Counted from the stretch's first letter, positions 44,097-55,966 are shown. The stretch: DNA of 64,000 nt from an uncultured Bacteroidota bacterium (GCA_902526165.1 CABZKA010000001.1:62001-126000); one strand, 5' to 3'. A program made the numbers and translations. Notes: generated by a model from the sequence alone, not told the origin.

Positions 44097-46196
44097 ATGA
44101 AATTGAGAATTTCAATAATAATTACGTTTATAACCATAGCAATTTTTGGTTTCAAACTAAATAACGAAAAACGTAGTGATCCTGAAAAGGAGAAGGTTTT
44201 GCTTGAAATTGTCAAGTATGTTGTTGAAAGGGGACACTATAGCTCAATCCAAATTGATGATGATTTATCCTTGAAAATTTTTGATGATTTTATAAACAAA
44301 CTCGATCCTCAGAAAAGATTTTTTACTATCAGTGATATTAAAGAGTTAGATAGATTCAAGTATAAAATTGATGATCAAATAAAAGCTTATGATTTGGAGT
44401 TTTTTGAGGAAATTCATGATAGGTATAGATCTAGAATAGCTGAAGCAAAAATATTTGTAGAAAAAACCTTTGAAAATAATTTTGATTTCAATGACAAAGA
44501 ATATATAGACTTAGATATTGACTCCATACCATTTTCTACAGATAAAAATCAACTCTATGAAAGGTGGAGAAAGCAAATCAAATATTCTATTCTTGACATA
44601 ATTTCTCAAAAAAATAGCTCCGACTCCATTGATGATAATGAAGTAATGATGAATGCAATCTCAACTGTAAAAAAAAATACTAATGATTTTTTTAATTATG
44701 CAAATGAAATAGAAAGAGATGATTGGTTTTCAGTTTTTTTAAACTCATTTGTGGGTCAATTTGATCCTCATACTTTTTATTTCAAACCTGATGATAAAGA
44801 AAAATTTGATGTAAGTATTTCTGGAAATTTTGATGGTATTGGAGCGCGATTGTCAAAAGCTGATGGTAATGTAAAAATTGTAGATGTTATTATTGGTGGT
44901 CCTGTTTGGAAAGATAAGTTGTTAGATGTTGGTGATATAATTTTAGCTGTTGGACAGGCAGATCAAGAACCTATCAGTATTTTCGGAATGAAGTTAGATG
45001 ACTCTATCAAACTTATTAAAGGGCCTGCTGGAACTACAGTAACATTGAGGATTAAAAAACTTGATGGTCAAATAAAAGATGTCAAAATAAAAAGAGATGT
45101 AGTTGAGCTCAAAGAAACTTTCGCTAAATCAACTCTAATCTCTAAAAATAGTAAGAATTACGGTTATATAAGCTTACCTAAGTTTTATGCTGATTTTGAT
45201 AATTATAAAAATAGAAATTCTGCTAATGATGTAAAAAATGAAATTATCAAATTAAAAAATAATGGTATCAAAGGGTTGATTCTTGATCTTAGAAACAATG
45301 GGGGAGGTTCTTTACAAACTGTAGTCGAAATGACCGGTCTTTTTATTGAGAAAGGTCCTATTGTACAAGTCAAGTCAGTTGGAAACAGAAAAAAAATTCT
45401 TTATGACAGAGACGCCCAGGTCTATTGGAATGGTCCTTTAGTTTTGTTGATTAATGAAATGAGTGCATCTGCATCTGAAATTATCTCAGCTGCATTACAA
45501 GATTATAATAGAGCTATAATTATTGGTAGTGAAAAATCATTTGGTAAAGGAACCGTTCAGAATATTGTTGATTTAAATAGGTTTATCAGTAATTCTGATT
45601 ATGACATGGGTGCAATTAAAGTAACAACAGATATTTTTTACAGAATAAATGGTGAATCTGTGCAATTAGAGGGAGTGGAAAGCGATATTGTAATCCCTGA
45701 TAGCTACATGTATGTATTTGATGGCGAGAGAGACGAAAAAAACCCCATAAAATGGGATAAAATAGGTCCTGCGACGTATACTAAGTGGCAGAGTTACGAT
45801 GACAAATTCAAGTATGTTACTGACCAGATGAATAGAAAATTAAATCAAAATATTATTATTAATAATATCTATCAAAGAGCAAATTGGATCAAAAGCCAGC
45901 AAAATATCAATAATATTCCATTGAATCTTGTCGAATACAAAAAATATCAAAAAGATCAGAAGCTCAAAGCTAGTCAATTTGATAAAATCTCTAAATATGA
46001 AAATCAGTTGAACTTTGAGCTGTTGAAAACTGAAAAAACTTTTATACAAGAAAATAAGGAATTATTAGAGGAAAGAATTAAATGGCATAAAAATTTATCA
46101 AAAGATATATTCATTGATCAAGCGGTCAATACCCTTGATTTACTAGATAGTTCCATCAAAACAAATTATATTTTGGCTGAAAATAAAACTGAATAA
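44097..46196 (+). CDS. prc: Tail-specific protease (S41, Prc type)
   Basis: 699 residues, the long Prc form. A signal anchor (LRISIIITFITIAIFGF) leads to an N-terminal helical domain, a PDZ domain at about 240-320 (GNFDGIGARLSK, KIVDVIIGGPVWKDKLLDVGD) and the S41 peptidase core. The catalytic Ser and Lys are in MSASASEIISAALQ and KSFGKGTVQN. The C-terminal DUF3340-type region ends near residue 690. Prc trims or degrades periplasmic proteins from the C-terminus. It is followed six bases later by a permease gene. Confidence 0.93.
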   Translation: MKLRISIIITFITIAIFGFKLNNEKRSDPEKEKVLLEIVKYVVERGHYSSIQIDDDLSLKIFDDFINKLDPQKRFFTISDIKELDRFKYKIDDQIKAYDLEFFEEIHDRYRSRIAEAKIFVEKTFENNFDFNDKEYIDLDIDSIPFSTDKNQLYERWRKQIKYSILDIISQKNSSDSIDDNEVMMNAISTVKKNTNDFFNYANEIERDDWFSVFLNSFVGQFDPHTFYFKPDDKEKFDVSISGNFDGIGARLSKADGNVKIVDVIIGGPVWKDKLLDVGDIILAVGQADQEPISIFGMKLDDSIKLIKGPAGTTVTLRIKKLDGQIKDVKIKRDVVELKETFAKSTLISKNSKNYGYISLPKFYADFDNYKNRNSANDVKNEIIKLKNNGIKGLILDLRNNGGGSLQTVVEMTGLFIEKGPIVQVKSVGNRKKILYDRDAQVYWNGPLVLLINEMSASASEIISAALQDYNRAIIIGSEKSFGKGTVQNIVDLNRFISNSDYDMGAIKVTTDIFYRINGESVQLEGVESDIVIPDSYMYVFDGERDEKNPIKWDKIGPATYTKWQSYDDKFKYVTDQMNRKLNQNIIINNIYQRANWIKSQQNINNIPLNLVEYKKYQKDQKLKASQFDKISKYENQLNFELLKTEKTFIQENKELLEERIKWHKNLSKDIFIDQAVNTLDLLDSSIKTNYILAENKTE

Positions 46197-46202
46197 AAAA
46201 TT

Positions 46203-47264
46203 TTGGCTTCCCTGACAATAAAGAAAACACCATTATACATTTCAGTATTAATTATTTCTCTATTTTTTTTTATTTCACTTTTCTGTTATTTCATAATCCC
46301 TGATAAAACAATAAATGCTAACTCCATTAATTTGACAATTAAATCTCAAAAACCTGGTTACAAAAAAATGTTCTTTGAAAATGTATCTGTTAATTATAGT
46401 ATAAAAAATTTATTTTTTGGATCCGAAAAAATAGGCGAATCTTATCCCTTAGATGATTATGAAATTATAAATGACAGTATTATAAAAATCATTAACTACG
46501 ATGAAAGTAAAAAATCATTAATAGATGAAAAAATCATTATAATTACAAAAAATAGTAATATACATAATAATGTACATGAAATAGAAAAATTTATTAGTGA
46601 AGAGAAATTTATTTTTGGAACTGACATTTACGGTAGAGATTTATTTAGTAGAATAATTTTAGGTACTAGAGTTTCACTATCTATTGGTTTAATGGCTGTA
46701 TTTATTTCTAACTTTATTGGAATTATATTAGGATTAATTTCAGGCTACTATGGCGGTTATATTGATAAGGTCATTGTTTGGATAATTAATATTTTTTGGT
46801 CAATTCCTACACTTTTATTGGTTATCGCTTTATCACTTGCTCTTGGCAAAGGTTTTTGGCAAGTTTATATTTCTATAGGTTTATCCATCTGGGTTGATGT
46901 TGCAAGGTTAGTTAGAGGTAAAGTTATTTCAGAAAAGAATAAAGACTATATTTTTGCATCTAAGGTATTAGGATATAATGATATTAAAATCCTTATTAAC
47001 AATATTCTACCAAATATAATTTCACCTATTCTTATTTTCTCGGCTGCAAATTTTGCTTCCTCTATTCTTCTTGAAAGTGGATTGTCATTTTTAGGCATTG
47101 GTTCTCAGCCTCCCACACCTAGTTGGGGTTATATGATTAAAGAAAATTATCAGTATATTATTTTTGGAAACTCCTACTTAATCATTATACCATCAATCTT
47201 CTTAATATCAATGGTTTTAAGTTTTTATTATTTATCTAATCACCTTGCATCAAAAAAATTATAA
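46203..47264 (+). CDS. OppC/DppC-like ABC transporter permease
   Basis: 353 residues from TTG 46203. The first membrane helix (about 12-32) is followed by an unusually long stretch of about 115 residues, then FGTDIYGRDLFSRIILGTRVSLSIGL, which marks the peptide/nickel permease family, and five more helices. The EAA loop that contacts the ATPase is ISEKNKDYIFASKVLGYNDIKILINNILPN. No ATPase, second permease or binding protein is beside it; it seems to travel with prc. Substrate unknown. One base separates its stop from that of rodA. Confidence 0.85.
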   Translation: MASLTIKKTPLYISVLIISLFFFISLFCYFIIPDKTINANSINLTIKSQKPGYKKMFFENVSVNYSIKNLFFGSEKIGESYPLDDYEIINDSIIKIINYDESKKSLIDEKIIIITKNSNIHNNVHEIEKFISEEKFIFGTDIYGRDLFSRIILGTRVSLSIGLMAVFISNFIGIILGLISGYYGGYIDKVIVWIINIFWSIPTLLLVIALSLALGKGFWQVYISIGLSIWVDVARLVRGKVISEKNKDYIFASKVLGYNDIKILINNILPNIISPILIFSAANFASSILLESGLSFLGIGSQPPTPSWGYMIKENYQYIIFGNSYLIIIPSIFLISMVLSFYYLSNHLASKKL

Positions 47265-47265
47265 A

Positions 47266-48507
47266 TTACCATTTACTCTTTTTTTGACTATCAATTTTAA
47301 GGTAACCTGCAAACAAAATCATAAATGAAAGCAGTGATGATCCTCCGTAACTTATAAATGGTAATGGTATGCCAACTGTTGGAAATATTCCTATAACCAT
47401 AGAAATATTTATTGTAAAATGAAAAAATATTATTGCTATTGCTGAGTATGAAAAAATCTTATAAAACAAATTTGTTTGTTTGGTTGTTCTCTCAGACATT
47501 CTCAACAATAAAGTGATAAATAATGAAATCACAACCAGTGAACCAAAAAATCCCCACTCTTCACCAATTGTAGCAAATATATAATCACTATGTTGCTCTG
47601 GTATAAAATCACCCTTTGTTTGAGTCCCTTTTAAAAACCCTTGACCAAAAACCCCCCCAGAGTTAAAAGCTAATTTTGATTGATTGGTATTGTAGCCGAT
47701 TCCAGAAAGATCTTTTTCTACACCAAGAACAACATTTATTCTATCTCGATGTCTTTGTTCAAAAATATTTTCAAAAATAAGAGAAGAGATTAAAACACTT
47801 ACTACACTAAAAATTGAAAGATAGATAAGCTTCTTTTTTTTTATTTTTTTATAAATCATATATAGAAATATAATTGAAAATATACATCCAATTATTATCA
47901 ACATTATATTCATTCCAATTATTATTGTTGATATAAATAAAACTGAAATAAAAATGAAAATATTTAGATATAATGATGGTAATCCAACAATGTGTAAAAC
48001 CAAATAAAAACTTAAAAAAATTAATGCCGTTCCTGGGTCTGGTTGTAATAGAATTAAAGATGTAGGTGCCAAAATTATAATAAAACTGTAGAACTGAATT
48101 TTTAGATTTTTAATATCAGAGTGTACATTACTTAAATATTTTGCTATTGCTAAAGCGGTTACAGGTTTCATAATTTCAGATGGTTGTAAACTAAAACCAA
48201 TAAAGTTGAACCATGATTTAGCTCCATTAATTTCTTTACCAAAAATAAGTACGAGAATCAATGAAAACAATATTATTATATAAATGATACTAGCATACTT
48301 AAAATAAAAATTTATATCTAGTAATATTAGAATCAAACAAAGTGAAAACGAAAATATTACAAAGATTAATTGTTTGGAAAAAAAATTTTCAATCGAACTC
48401 GAGTCACTGTAGGAAACAGAATAAATATTTATCAGCCCAATAAAAATTAAAGATATCACTAGAATTAAGGAAATAAGATCAAAGTTTTTTGCTTTAATAT
48501 TACTCAT
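47266..48507 (-). CDS. rodA: Rod shape-determining protein RodA (SEDS)
   Basis: 413 residues, about ten membrane helices. RodA polymerises glycan strands for cell elongation with PBP2. SEDS landmarks: INGAKSWFNFIGFSLQPSEIMKP near residue 95, LLQPDPGTALIF near 155, and GFLKGTQTKGDFIPEQHSDYIFATIGEEWGF near 285, with VGIFPTVGIPLPFISYGGSSLL near the end. It starts inside the end of pbp2 (8-base overlap) and closes the mre operon. Confidence 0.95.
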   Translation of the reverse strand: MSNIKAKNFDLISLILVISLIFIGLINIYSVSYSDSSSIENFFSKQLIFVIFSFSLCLILILLDINFYFKYASIIYIIILFSLILVLIFGKEINGAKSWFNFIGFSLQPSEIMKPVTALAIAKYLSNVHSDIKNLKIQFYSFIIILAPTSLILLQPDPGTALIFLSFYLVLHIVGLPSLYLNIFIFISVLFISTIIIGMNIMLIIIGCIFSIIFLYMIYKKIKKKKLIYLSIFSVVSVLISSLIFENIFEQRHRDRINVVLGVEKDLSGIGYNTNQSKLAFNSGGVFGQGFLKGTQTKGDFIPEQHSDYIFATIGEEWGFFGSLVVISLFITLLLRMSERTTKQTNLFYKIFSYSAIAIIFFHFTINISMVIGIFPTVGIPLPFISYGGSSLLSFMILFAGYLKIDSQKKSKW

Positions 48508-50359
48508 TAATCTTAAAATTATTAGTTAGATAAGGTTTTAGATATTCAGCGGACAAATCACCATCTAAAATATATTTTTCTAACCACTTTCTATTTATTT
48601 CTTTTTTGATATATTTTTCAATAATTAAGCTTGATATAGGCGCTGCCCATCTCGATCCCCAATATCCATTTTCAATAAATACACAAATAGCAATTCTTGG
48701 ATCGTCTGCAGGTGCAAAACCAATAAAAATTGAATGATCTGTTAGTTGTTTCCTGATTCCATTAATTCTTACGAAATTTTCAGCAGTTCCAGTTTTTCCA
48801 GCAATTTTTATGTCATCAATTCTTGAATTTTTTGCAGTTCCAATATCAATAACATCAACCATACCTTTTATAATTGGTTCAAAGTGTTGTGAATCAATTA
48901 AGGTTATATTTTTATTCTTAAAATCATTATTTATTGAATCATTTTCAATTTTTTTAACAAAGTGTGGTGTAATATACCAACCACGATTTGCAATGGTAGA
49001 AGCGAAATTTGCTAGTTGTATTGGTGTTGTTAATATTTCTCCTTGCCCTATGGAATTAGAAATTGTTGTAACCGCCCTCCATGAATTATTGTACCAGCGA
49101 TTATAATAATTTGAACTTGGAATAAAACCAGGCTTACCGGTTGGATGATCATATCCTAAATAATTTCCAAACCCAAATGATTTTACATAATCGTTCCATT
49201 TATCCAAACCGACAGATGAGCTTTCATAACTTTCAATAATTCCCCTATAGGTTTTTGCAAAATAAGTATTGCACGATGTATAAATTGCATTATTTAAATT
49301 ACTGAAAGTAGCCTCTTTGGTATGACATCTCATAAAAGCATTTTTAGCATAAAAATGACCTCCTTCGCATTTATGTAATGTTCCTTCATTAATAATATTT
49401 TCTTGCAAACCAATTAATGCATTAATAATTTTAAAAGTTGACCCCGGTGCATATTGACCTTGTAGCCCTCTTTCAAATAATGGTTTACCAATTGAATCAC
49501 TTTCAAGCTTCTTGTAATTAATAGATCTGTTTTTGTTTACCAGGCTATTTAAATTATATGAGGGAGAATTTACTAAAGCTAATATTTCACCAGATTTTGG
49601 TTCTATTGCAACTATACTTCCCCTCTTATTTAGCATTAATGAATCACCATATTGTTGTAAATCAAGGTCAATTGTTAGAGTCAAGTCTTTAGATGCAATG
49701 GGTAAACTGTCATAAATTCCGTTTTTAAATGAACCAATGACTCTGTTAAATTTATCTTTTTGAAAAAATTTAACACCCTTTATTCCTCTTAATTCATTCT
49801 CATATGTCTTTTCCAATCCTTGTCTTCCAATCATTTCTCCTATTTTATAATAGCTGTTTTTTTCAATTTCAAATTTATTTACCTCGCTAATGTATCCAAG
49901 TAGATTAGCAGCTGTAGAGGCATTGTAAGTCCTTTTTGACTTTTTTTGTGTAAAAAAACCACCATGTTTCCAAAGCTTCTCTTGGATGGGAGCATATTCG
50001 TCTTTTGATATATTATTTAGTAAAATTGATGCTTTTATATTAGAAAAGCTTTTGGCCTCTAAAAACTTTTTACGAAAATCTTTTAAGTCAATATTAAAAT
50101 CTTTTGAAATCACTATACTATCTGCTAGGTTAACATCCTTTGGAACAACAAGTAAATCATAAGAGAAATCGTTTGAAACAACAAGCTTGTTATTTCTGTC
50201 ATATATGTATCCTCTTTCTGGAAATTCATATATTTTTTGTACGGATGCGTTATTATTAATTAAGCTGAAAGAACTATTTAAAACCTGTAAAGAAAATAGT
50301 TTAACTACAACTAATAAACCAACAGATATTATTAATAATTGCAATAATTTATCTCTCAT
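48500..50359 (-). CDS. mrdA: Penicillin-binding protein 2
   Basis: 619 residues. PBP2 is the class B transpeptidase of the elongasome. An N-terminal anchor (residues 5-25) is followed by the pedestal domain (RGYIYDRNNKLVVSNDFSYDL) and transpeptidase domain. The active-site motifs are present: S-x-x-K as YAPGSTFKI, S-x-N as TSCNTYF, and KTG as IAGKTGTAEN. Starts in the end of mreD and overlaps rodA. Confidence 0.95.
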   Translation of the reverse strand: MRDKLLQLLIISVGLLVVVKLFSLQVLNSSFSLINNNASVQKIYEFPERGYIYDRNNKLVVSNDFSYDLLVVPKDVNLADSIVISKDFNIDLKDFRKKFLEAKSFSNIKASILLNNISKDEYAPIQEKLWKHGGFFTQKKSKRTYNASTAANLLGYISEVNKFEIEKNSYYKIGEMIGRQGLEKTYENELRGIKGVKFFQKDKFNRVIGSFKNGIYDSLPIASKDLTLTIDLDLQQYGDSLMLNKRGSIVAIEPKSGEILALVNSPSYNLNSLVNKNRSINYKKLESDSIGKPLFERGLQGQYAPGSTFKIINALIGLQENIINEGTLHKCEGGHFYAKNAFMRCHTKEATFSNLNNAIYTSCNTYFAKTYRGIIESYESSSVGLDKWNDYVKSFGFGNYLGYDHPTGKPGFIPSSNYYNRWYNNSWRAVTTISNSIGQGEILTTPIQLANFASTIANRGWYITPHFVKKIENDSINNDFKNKNITLIDSQHFEPIIKGMVDVIDIGTAKNSRIDDIKIAGKTGTAENFVRINGIRKQLTDHSIFIGFAPADDPRIAICVFIENGYWGSRWAAPISSLIIEKYIKKEINRKWLEKYILDGDLSAEYLKPYLTNNFKINE

Positions 50360-50876
50360 TTTTATAATAGAAAAATGACATAAGGATTAATATCAAAGTT
50401 ATAGAAATTAAACTACTAATTGTCGCATTTCTGAGTATGAGTTGTATTTTATAAATTGAAAATATTTCAACAGAATATATAATGAAATTATGACTAAAAA
50501 CAACTAGTAATATATAAGTTAGTTTTTGATAGATTGTAGTATTAATCAAGTAGTCTCTCACCTTTCCAACTTTTCTCATGTCAAAGTTTCCAAATGAAAA
50601 ATCAAGTATGTAAGGTCTTAAATAGCTTGAAATTAATAAGCTAAAAGTTATTATTCCAAAGGAGTTTGAAAATGAGTCTAAAAAAATACCAAATAAAAAA
50701 ATTATAGAATAGTATAATGATTTATTAATATTCTGTGGGAATACTAATAAAAATATAATGTATATATCTGCAGATGCACCATAAATAGTTATGTTATTAA
50801 ATACAATTATTTGAGAAAGAAAAATAATAATAAAACGAAAAAAAATAATTGAACTAGTAGATCTCATTATTAACAT
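50349..50876 (-). CDS. mreD: Rod shape-determining protein MreD
   Basis: 175 residues, about five membrane helices, little conserved sequence beyond IFLLVFPQNINKSLYYSIIFLFGIFLDSFSN, which fits the Bacteroidota MreD pattern. It works with MreC in the elongasome. The call rests strongly on its position between mreC and pbp2. An inner ATG at 50867 is an equally good start (MRSTSSIIFFRF). It overlaps mreC by 23 bases and pbp2 by 11. Confidence 0.85.
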   Translation of the reverse strand: MLIMRSTSSIIFFRFIIIFLSQIIVFNNITIYGASADIYIIFLLVFPQNINKSLYYSIIFLFGIFLDSFSNSFGIITFSLLISSYLRPYILDFSFGNFDMRKVGKVRDYLINTTIYQKLTYILLVVFSHNFIIYSVEIFSIYKIQLILRNATISSLISITLILILMSFFYYKNER

Positions 50877-51663
50877 TTAAATTATCTAATTCGCTCTTGT
50901 TGGAATTTGATATTATATATACTGATCTTAATGTTGAAAAGTTCTCAAATAATTCAACATCAATAATAAAATAATTGCTGTTTTCTTTTAGATTAATATT
51001 TTTGATTTTACCAATTGGAATATTTTCTTGAAAAATAAATGACATACCTCCACTAACTACAGAATCATTTATCATTATGTTGGCACTTTTTGGAATATCA
51101 TATAAAGTCATTATTTTATGATTTTTACCGTTCCATTGAAGGCTTCCAAAGTGATTGGTCCTTTTAATTTTTGCATTAATTTTTAAATCGCTATTTAAAA
51201 TTGAAATGGCTGTTGAGTATTTTGGAGAAACCTGATTTATGATTCCAACTATACCTTCATCCGTAATTAACCCATCATCTAATTTTACTGAATCATTATG
51301 TCCTTTATTTATTATCAAAAAATTTTTTGAATATTTAATACTGTTAGAAACAATATCAGCAATTTTAATTTTATATTCTCCGTTGTAATAATTAATGCTA
51401 GAGTCTTTAAATATTGAGTTAAGTTTGATTTTTAGATCTAGGTTTTCCCTTTTTAAATTTGCATTTTCGAACTTTAAGTTTAGGTAGTTACTTATTTGTT
51501 TCGTTTGATTGTTAATTGATGAAATAATACCATTTGAAAAAAAATTTATTTTCGAATTTTGAAAGAAATTACGATTTAATATAAGAGAAAATGAAATTAG
51601 TAAGAAGATTAGAAATACAATTTTATCAAATTTTTCAATAAAAAAATTTATAAAATTCCGCAT
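50854..51663 (-). CDS. mreC: Rod shape-determining protein MreC
   Basis: 269 residues. A membrane helix (about 12-30), a coiled coil near 45-80 (NLKFENANLKRENLDLKIKL), then the two beta domains with NKGHNDSVKLDDGLITDEGIVGIINQVSPKYS and NDSVVSGGMSFIFQENIPIGKI. MreC links MreB to the periplasmic wall synthases. It begins five bases after the mreB stop. Confidence 0.93.
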   Translation of the reverse strand: MRNFINFFIEKFDKIVFLIFLLISFSLILNRNFFQNSKINFFSNGIISSINNQTKQISNYLNLKFENANLKRENLDLKIKLNSIFKDSSINYYNGEYKIKIADIVSNSIKYSKNFLIINKGHNDSVKLDDGLITDEGIVGIINQVSPKYSTAISILNSDLKINAKIKRTNHFGSLQWNGKNHKIMTLYDIPKSANIMINDSVVSGGMSFIFQENIPIGKIKNINLKENSNYFIIDVELFENFSTLRSVYIISNSNKSELDNLNVNNEIY

Positions 51664-51668
51664 TAAAT

Positions 51669-52697
51669 TTACTTGACTAACACGCTTTTATAGCGCTCTA
51701 TATTTTTTAAAGTGATTCCAGTTCCTCTAACGACAGCTCTTAAGGGATCTTCGGCAATAAATACTGGAAGATCTGTTTTTTTTGAAATTCTTTTATCAAG
51801 TCCTCTCAACATTGATCCACCGCCAGCTAAATAAATACCTGTATTGTAAATATCAGCTGCAAGCTCAGGAGGTGTTTGTGATAATGTTTCCATGACAGAC
51901 TCTTCGATTCTAATAATTGATTTATCAAGTGCCTTTGCAATCTCTCTGTATCCAATAGAAATCTCTTTAGGTTTTCCGGAAAGTAAATCTCTTCCTTGAA
52001 CTAACATATCCTCGGGCGGATTATCTAATTCATCTAATGCAGATCCAATATTAATTTTAATTTTCTCTGCAGTTCTGTCGCCAATGGATAGGTTGTGTTG
52101 TGTTCTCATGTAATATACTATGTCTTCAGTAAAGACGTCGCCTGCAATCTTAACTGATTTATCACAAACGATCCCAGCTAATGCGATAACAGCGATTTCT
52201 GTTGTTCCACCTCCAATATCAATAATCATATTTCCTTTTGGTTGCATTATATCAACACCAATTCCAATAGCAGCAGCCATGGGTTCGTGAATTAGATAAA
52301 CTTCTTTTCCGTTAACTCTTTCAGCAGACTCTCTAACAGCCCTCATCTCGACTTCAGTAATTCCGGAGGGAATACATATAACCATTTTTAATGCAGGCGA
52401 GTAAAATTTTTTATTTAGTGTAGGTATACTCTTAATTAATTGACCAATCATCTGCTCTGATGCATTGAAATCAGCAATTACCCCATCCTTAAGGGGTCTA
52501 ACAGTTTCAATATTTTTGTGAGTTTTACCATGCATCATATTGGCTTCTTTACCAACAGCTATTATTTTACCACTTTTTTGATCTATAGCAACAATAGATG
52601 GACTATCAACAACAACTTTATCATTGTGAATGATTAAAGTATTCGCAGTGCCTAAATCTATTGCTATTGCTTCGGTCCAAAAATCAAAAAAACTCAT
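51669..52697 (-). CDS. mreB: Rod shape-determining protein MreB
   Basis: 342 residues, actin-fold ATPase that positions the elongation machinery. Phosphate 1 loop AIDLGTANTLI near residue 12, phosphate 2 NMIIDIGGGTTEIAVI near 158, and IYLAGGGSMLRGLDKRI near 290. Complete. A -7 element (52723-52730) overlaps the purH stop codon, so the mre genes can be transcribed separately from purH. Confidence 0.96.
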   Translation of the reverse strand: MSFFDFWTEAIAIDLGTANTLIIHNDKVVVDSPSIVAIDQKSGKIIAVGKEANMMHGKTHKNIETVRPLKDGVIADFNASEQMIGQLIKSIPTLNKKFYSPALKMVICIPSGITEVEMRAVRESAERVNGKEVYLIHEPMAAAIGIGVDIMQPKGNMIIDIGGGTTEIAVIALAGIVCDKSVKIAGDVFTEDIVYYMRTQHNLSIGDRTAEKIKINIGSALDELDNPPEDMLVQGRDLLSGKPKEISIGYREIAKALDKSIIRIEESVMETLSQTPPELAADIYNTGIYLAGGGSMLRGLDKRISKKTDLPVFIAEDPLRAVVRGTGITLKNIERYKSVLVK

Positions 52698-52722
52698 TCT
52701 TTTGTAATTTAATTAAAGTTAA

Positions 52723-52730
52723 CAAAATTA
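52723..52730 (-). promoter_or_regulatory. -7 promoter element of the mreB operon, overlapping the purH stop
   Basis: TAATTTTG on the minus strand, exact match; its first three bases are the purH TAA. Leader of about 22 bases. Confidence 0.5.
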
Positions 52731-54233
52731 ATGTTTAAAGTGTCTATTTCCTGTCATTACCATTGACATATCGTTGTTATTGCAAAATTCTACTGTTAAG
52801 TGATCTTTAATTGAACCTCCAGGTTGAATAACAGATTTAATACCACTTTTATTTGCAATCTCTACACAGTCTGGAAATGGGAAGAATGCATCACTAGCCA
52901 TAACCGAACCATCTAGATTAAAATTAAACTTTTTAGCTTTTTCAATAGCCTGATTTAGTGCATCTACTCTGGATGTTTGTCCTGTACCAGATGATAGTAA
53001 TTGTAAATTCTTAACAAGAACAATAGTGTTTGATTTTGTATGTTTACAAATTTTAGAAGCAAAAATGAGATCTGTTAATTCAACTTTGCTAGGTCTAGTT
53101 TCTGTAACGTACTTTAAGTCATCAACTTTGTCAGTAATGTAATCTTTATCTTGAATCAGAGTACCATTAAGGCATGTCCTTACAATTTTATCATTAAATT
53201 TTTTTCTTTTTATATTAAGTATGATTCTATTTTTTTTCTCTTTCAAAATTTTAATTGCATAATTATCAAATTTTGGAGCCATTACAACTTCACAAAATAA
53301 GTTTTTTATTTCGTTGGCAGTTTCTTTATTTATCTCAGAATTAGAAATTAAAACACCTCCAAATGCAGAAACTGGGTCACCGGAAAGTGCATCCAAATAA
53401 GCATCTTTTATATTTTTCCTTGATGCAATACCACATGCATTATTGTGTTTCAATATTGCAAAAGTTGGTATGTCATCCCAAAATTCTAACATTAAATTGT
53501 AGGCTGCATCAATATCTAAAAGATTATTATATGATAGATCTTTCCCAGAGATTTTTTCAAATATTGAATCGAGATTACCATTAAAATAGCCCTCTTGGTG
53601 AGGGTTTTCTCCATACCTAAGCTTAGTTCTTTTCTCAAGCTTTCCATTTTGCAGATAGTTATTAATCTGATTATCATAATTTGATGATAATTTAAATGAA
53701 TTTATTGCGTATTCCTTCCTTTTGCTCAATGAGAAATTGCCCTTATTTTGATCAAGATCAATCAAAAATTGCTCATACTGTTCTATTGAAGAAATACACA
53801 CTACATCTTTATAGTTTTTTGCAGCAGCTCTGATTAGTGAAATTCCACCAATGTCAATTTTTTCAATTATTTCTTGATGTGATTTTGAGCTATTAACAGT
53901 TTCTTCAAATGGATATAAATCTACTATAACATAGTCAATTTCAGGTAAACCTAAATTATGACGTTCAGCAACGTCGTTATCACAGTCTCTTCGAAATAAA
54001 ATCCCACCAAATATTTTAGGATGTAGGGTTTTAACCCTGCCTCCAAAAATAGATGGGTAATTTGTTAAATCTTCTACTTTTTCTGTTTTTATGCCTAGGC
54101 TGTTTAAGTATTTTTCTGTGCCACCAGTTGAAAGTATTTTTATTTTTAAACTAGCAAGTTTATTAGCAATCTTTTCAATTCCATCTTTATTAAATACTGA
54201 AATTAATGCTGACTTTTGAATTCGATTTGACAT
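52728..54233 (-). CDS. purH: Bifunctional AICAR transformylase/IMP cyclohydrolase
   Basis: 501 residues, normal size. PurH performs the last two steps of IMP synthesis. The N-terminal MGS-like cyclohydrolase domain (SALISVFNKDGIEKIANKL, ILSTGGTEKYL, HPKIFGGILFRRD) is followed by the transformylase domain (LRYGENPHQEGYF, HNNACGIAS, DAFFPFPDCVEIANKSGIKSVIQPGGSI), ending TGNRHFKH. Its adjacency to mreB is usual in Bacteroidota. TACATTTA on the minus strand (54247-54254) is a one-mismatch -7 element. Confidence 0.96.
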   Translation of the reverse strand: MSNRIQKSALISVFNKDGIEKIANKLASLKIKILSTGGTEKYLNSLGIKTEKVEDLTNYPSIFGGRVKTLHPKIFGGILFRRDCDNDVAERHNLGLPEIDYVIVDLYPFEETVNSSKSHQEIIEKIDIGGISLIRAAAKNYKDVVCISSIEQYEQFLIDLDQNKGNFSLSKRKEYAINSFKLSSNYDNQINNYLQNGKLEKRTKLRYGENPHQEGYFNGNLDSIFEKISGKDLSYNNLLDIDAAYNLMLEFWDDIPTFAILKHNNACGIASRKNIKDAYLDALSGDPVSAFGGVLISNSEINKETANEIKNLFCEVVMAPKFDNYAIKILKEKKNRIILNIKRKKFNDKIVRTCLNGTLIQDKDYITDKVDDLKYVTETRPSKVELTDLIFASKICKHTKSNTIVLVKNLQLLSSGTGQTSRVDALNQAIEKAKKFNFNLDGSVMASDAFFPFPDCVEIANKSGIKSVIQPGGSIKDHLTVEFCNNNDMSMVMTGNRHFKH

Positions 54234-54262
54234 TTGATGTGAATCTGTAAATGTAATATATT

Positions 54263-54300
54263 TTAAAAAAAAAAAAGCTACAAATTTTGTAGCTTTTTTT
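54263..54300 (-). terminator. Intrinsic terminator of groES-groEL
   Basis: On the minus strand AAAGCTACAAA pairs with its inverse TTTGTAGCTTT across a minimal loop and runs into a long T-run (the A-tract at 54265-54276 of the plus strand). It lies 18 bases after the groEL stop. Confidence 0.8.
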
Positions 54301-54317
54301 TAGTGTATAATTTATAA

Positions 54318-55952
<1,635 letters not shown>

Positions 55953-55966
55953 TTATATTTTATATG

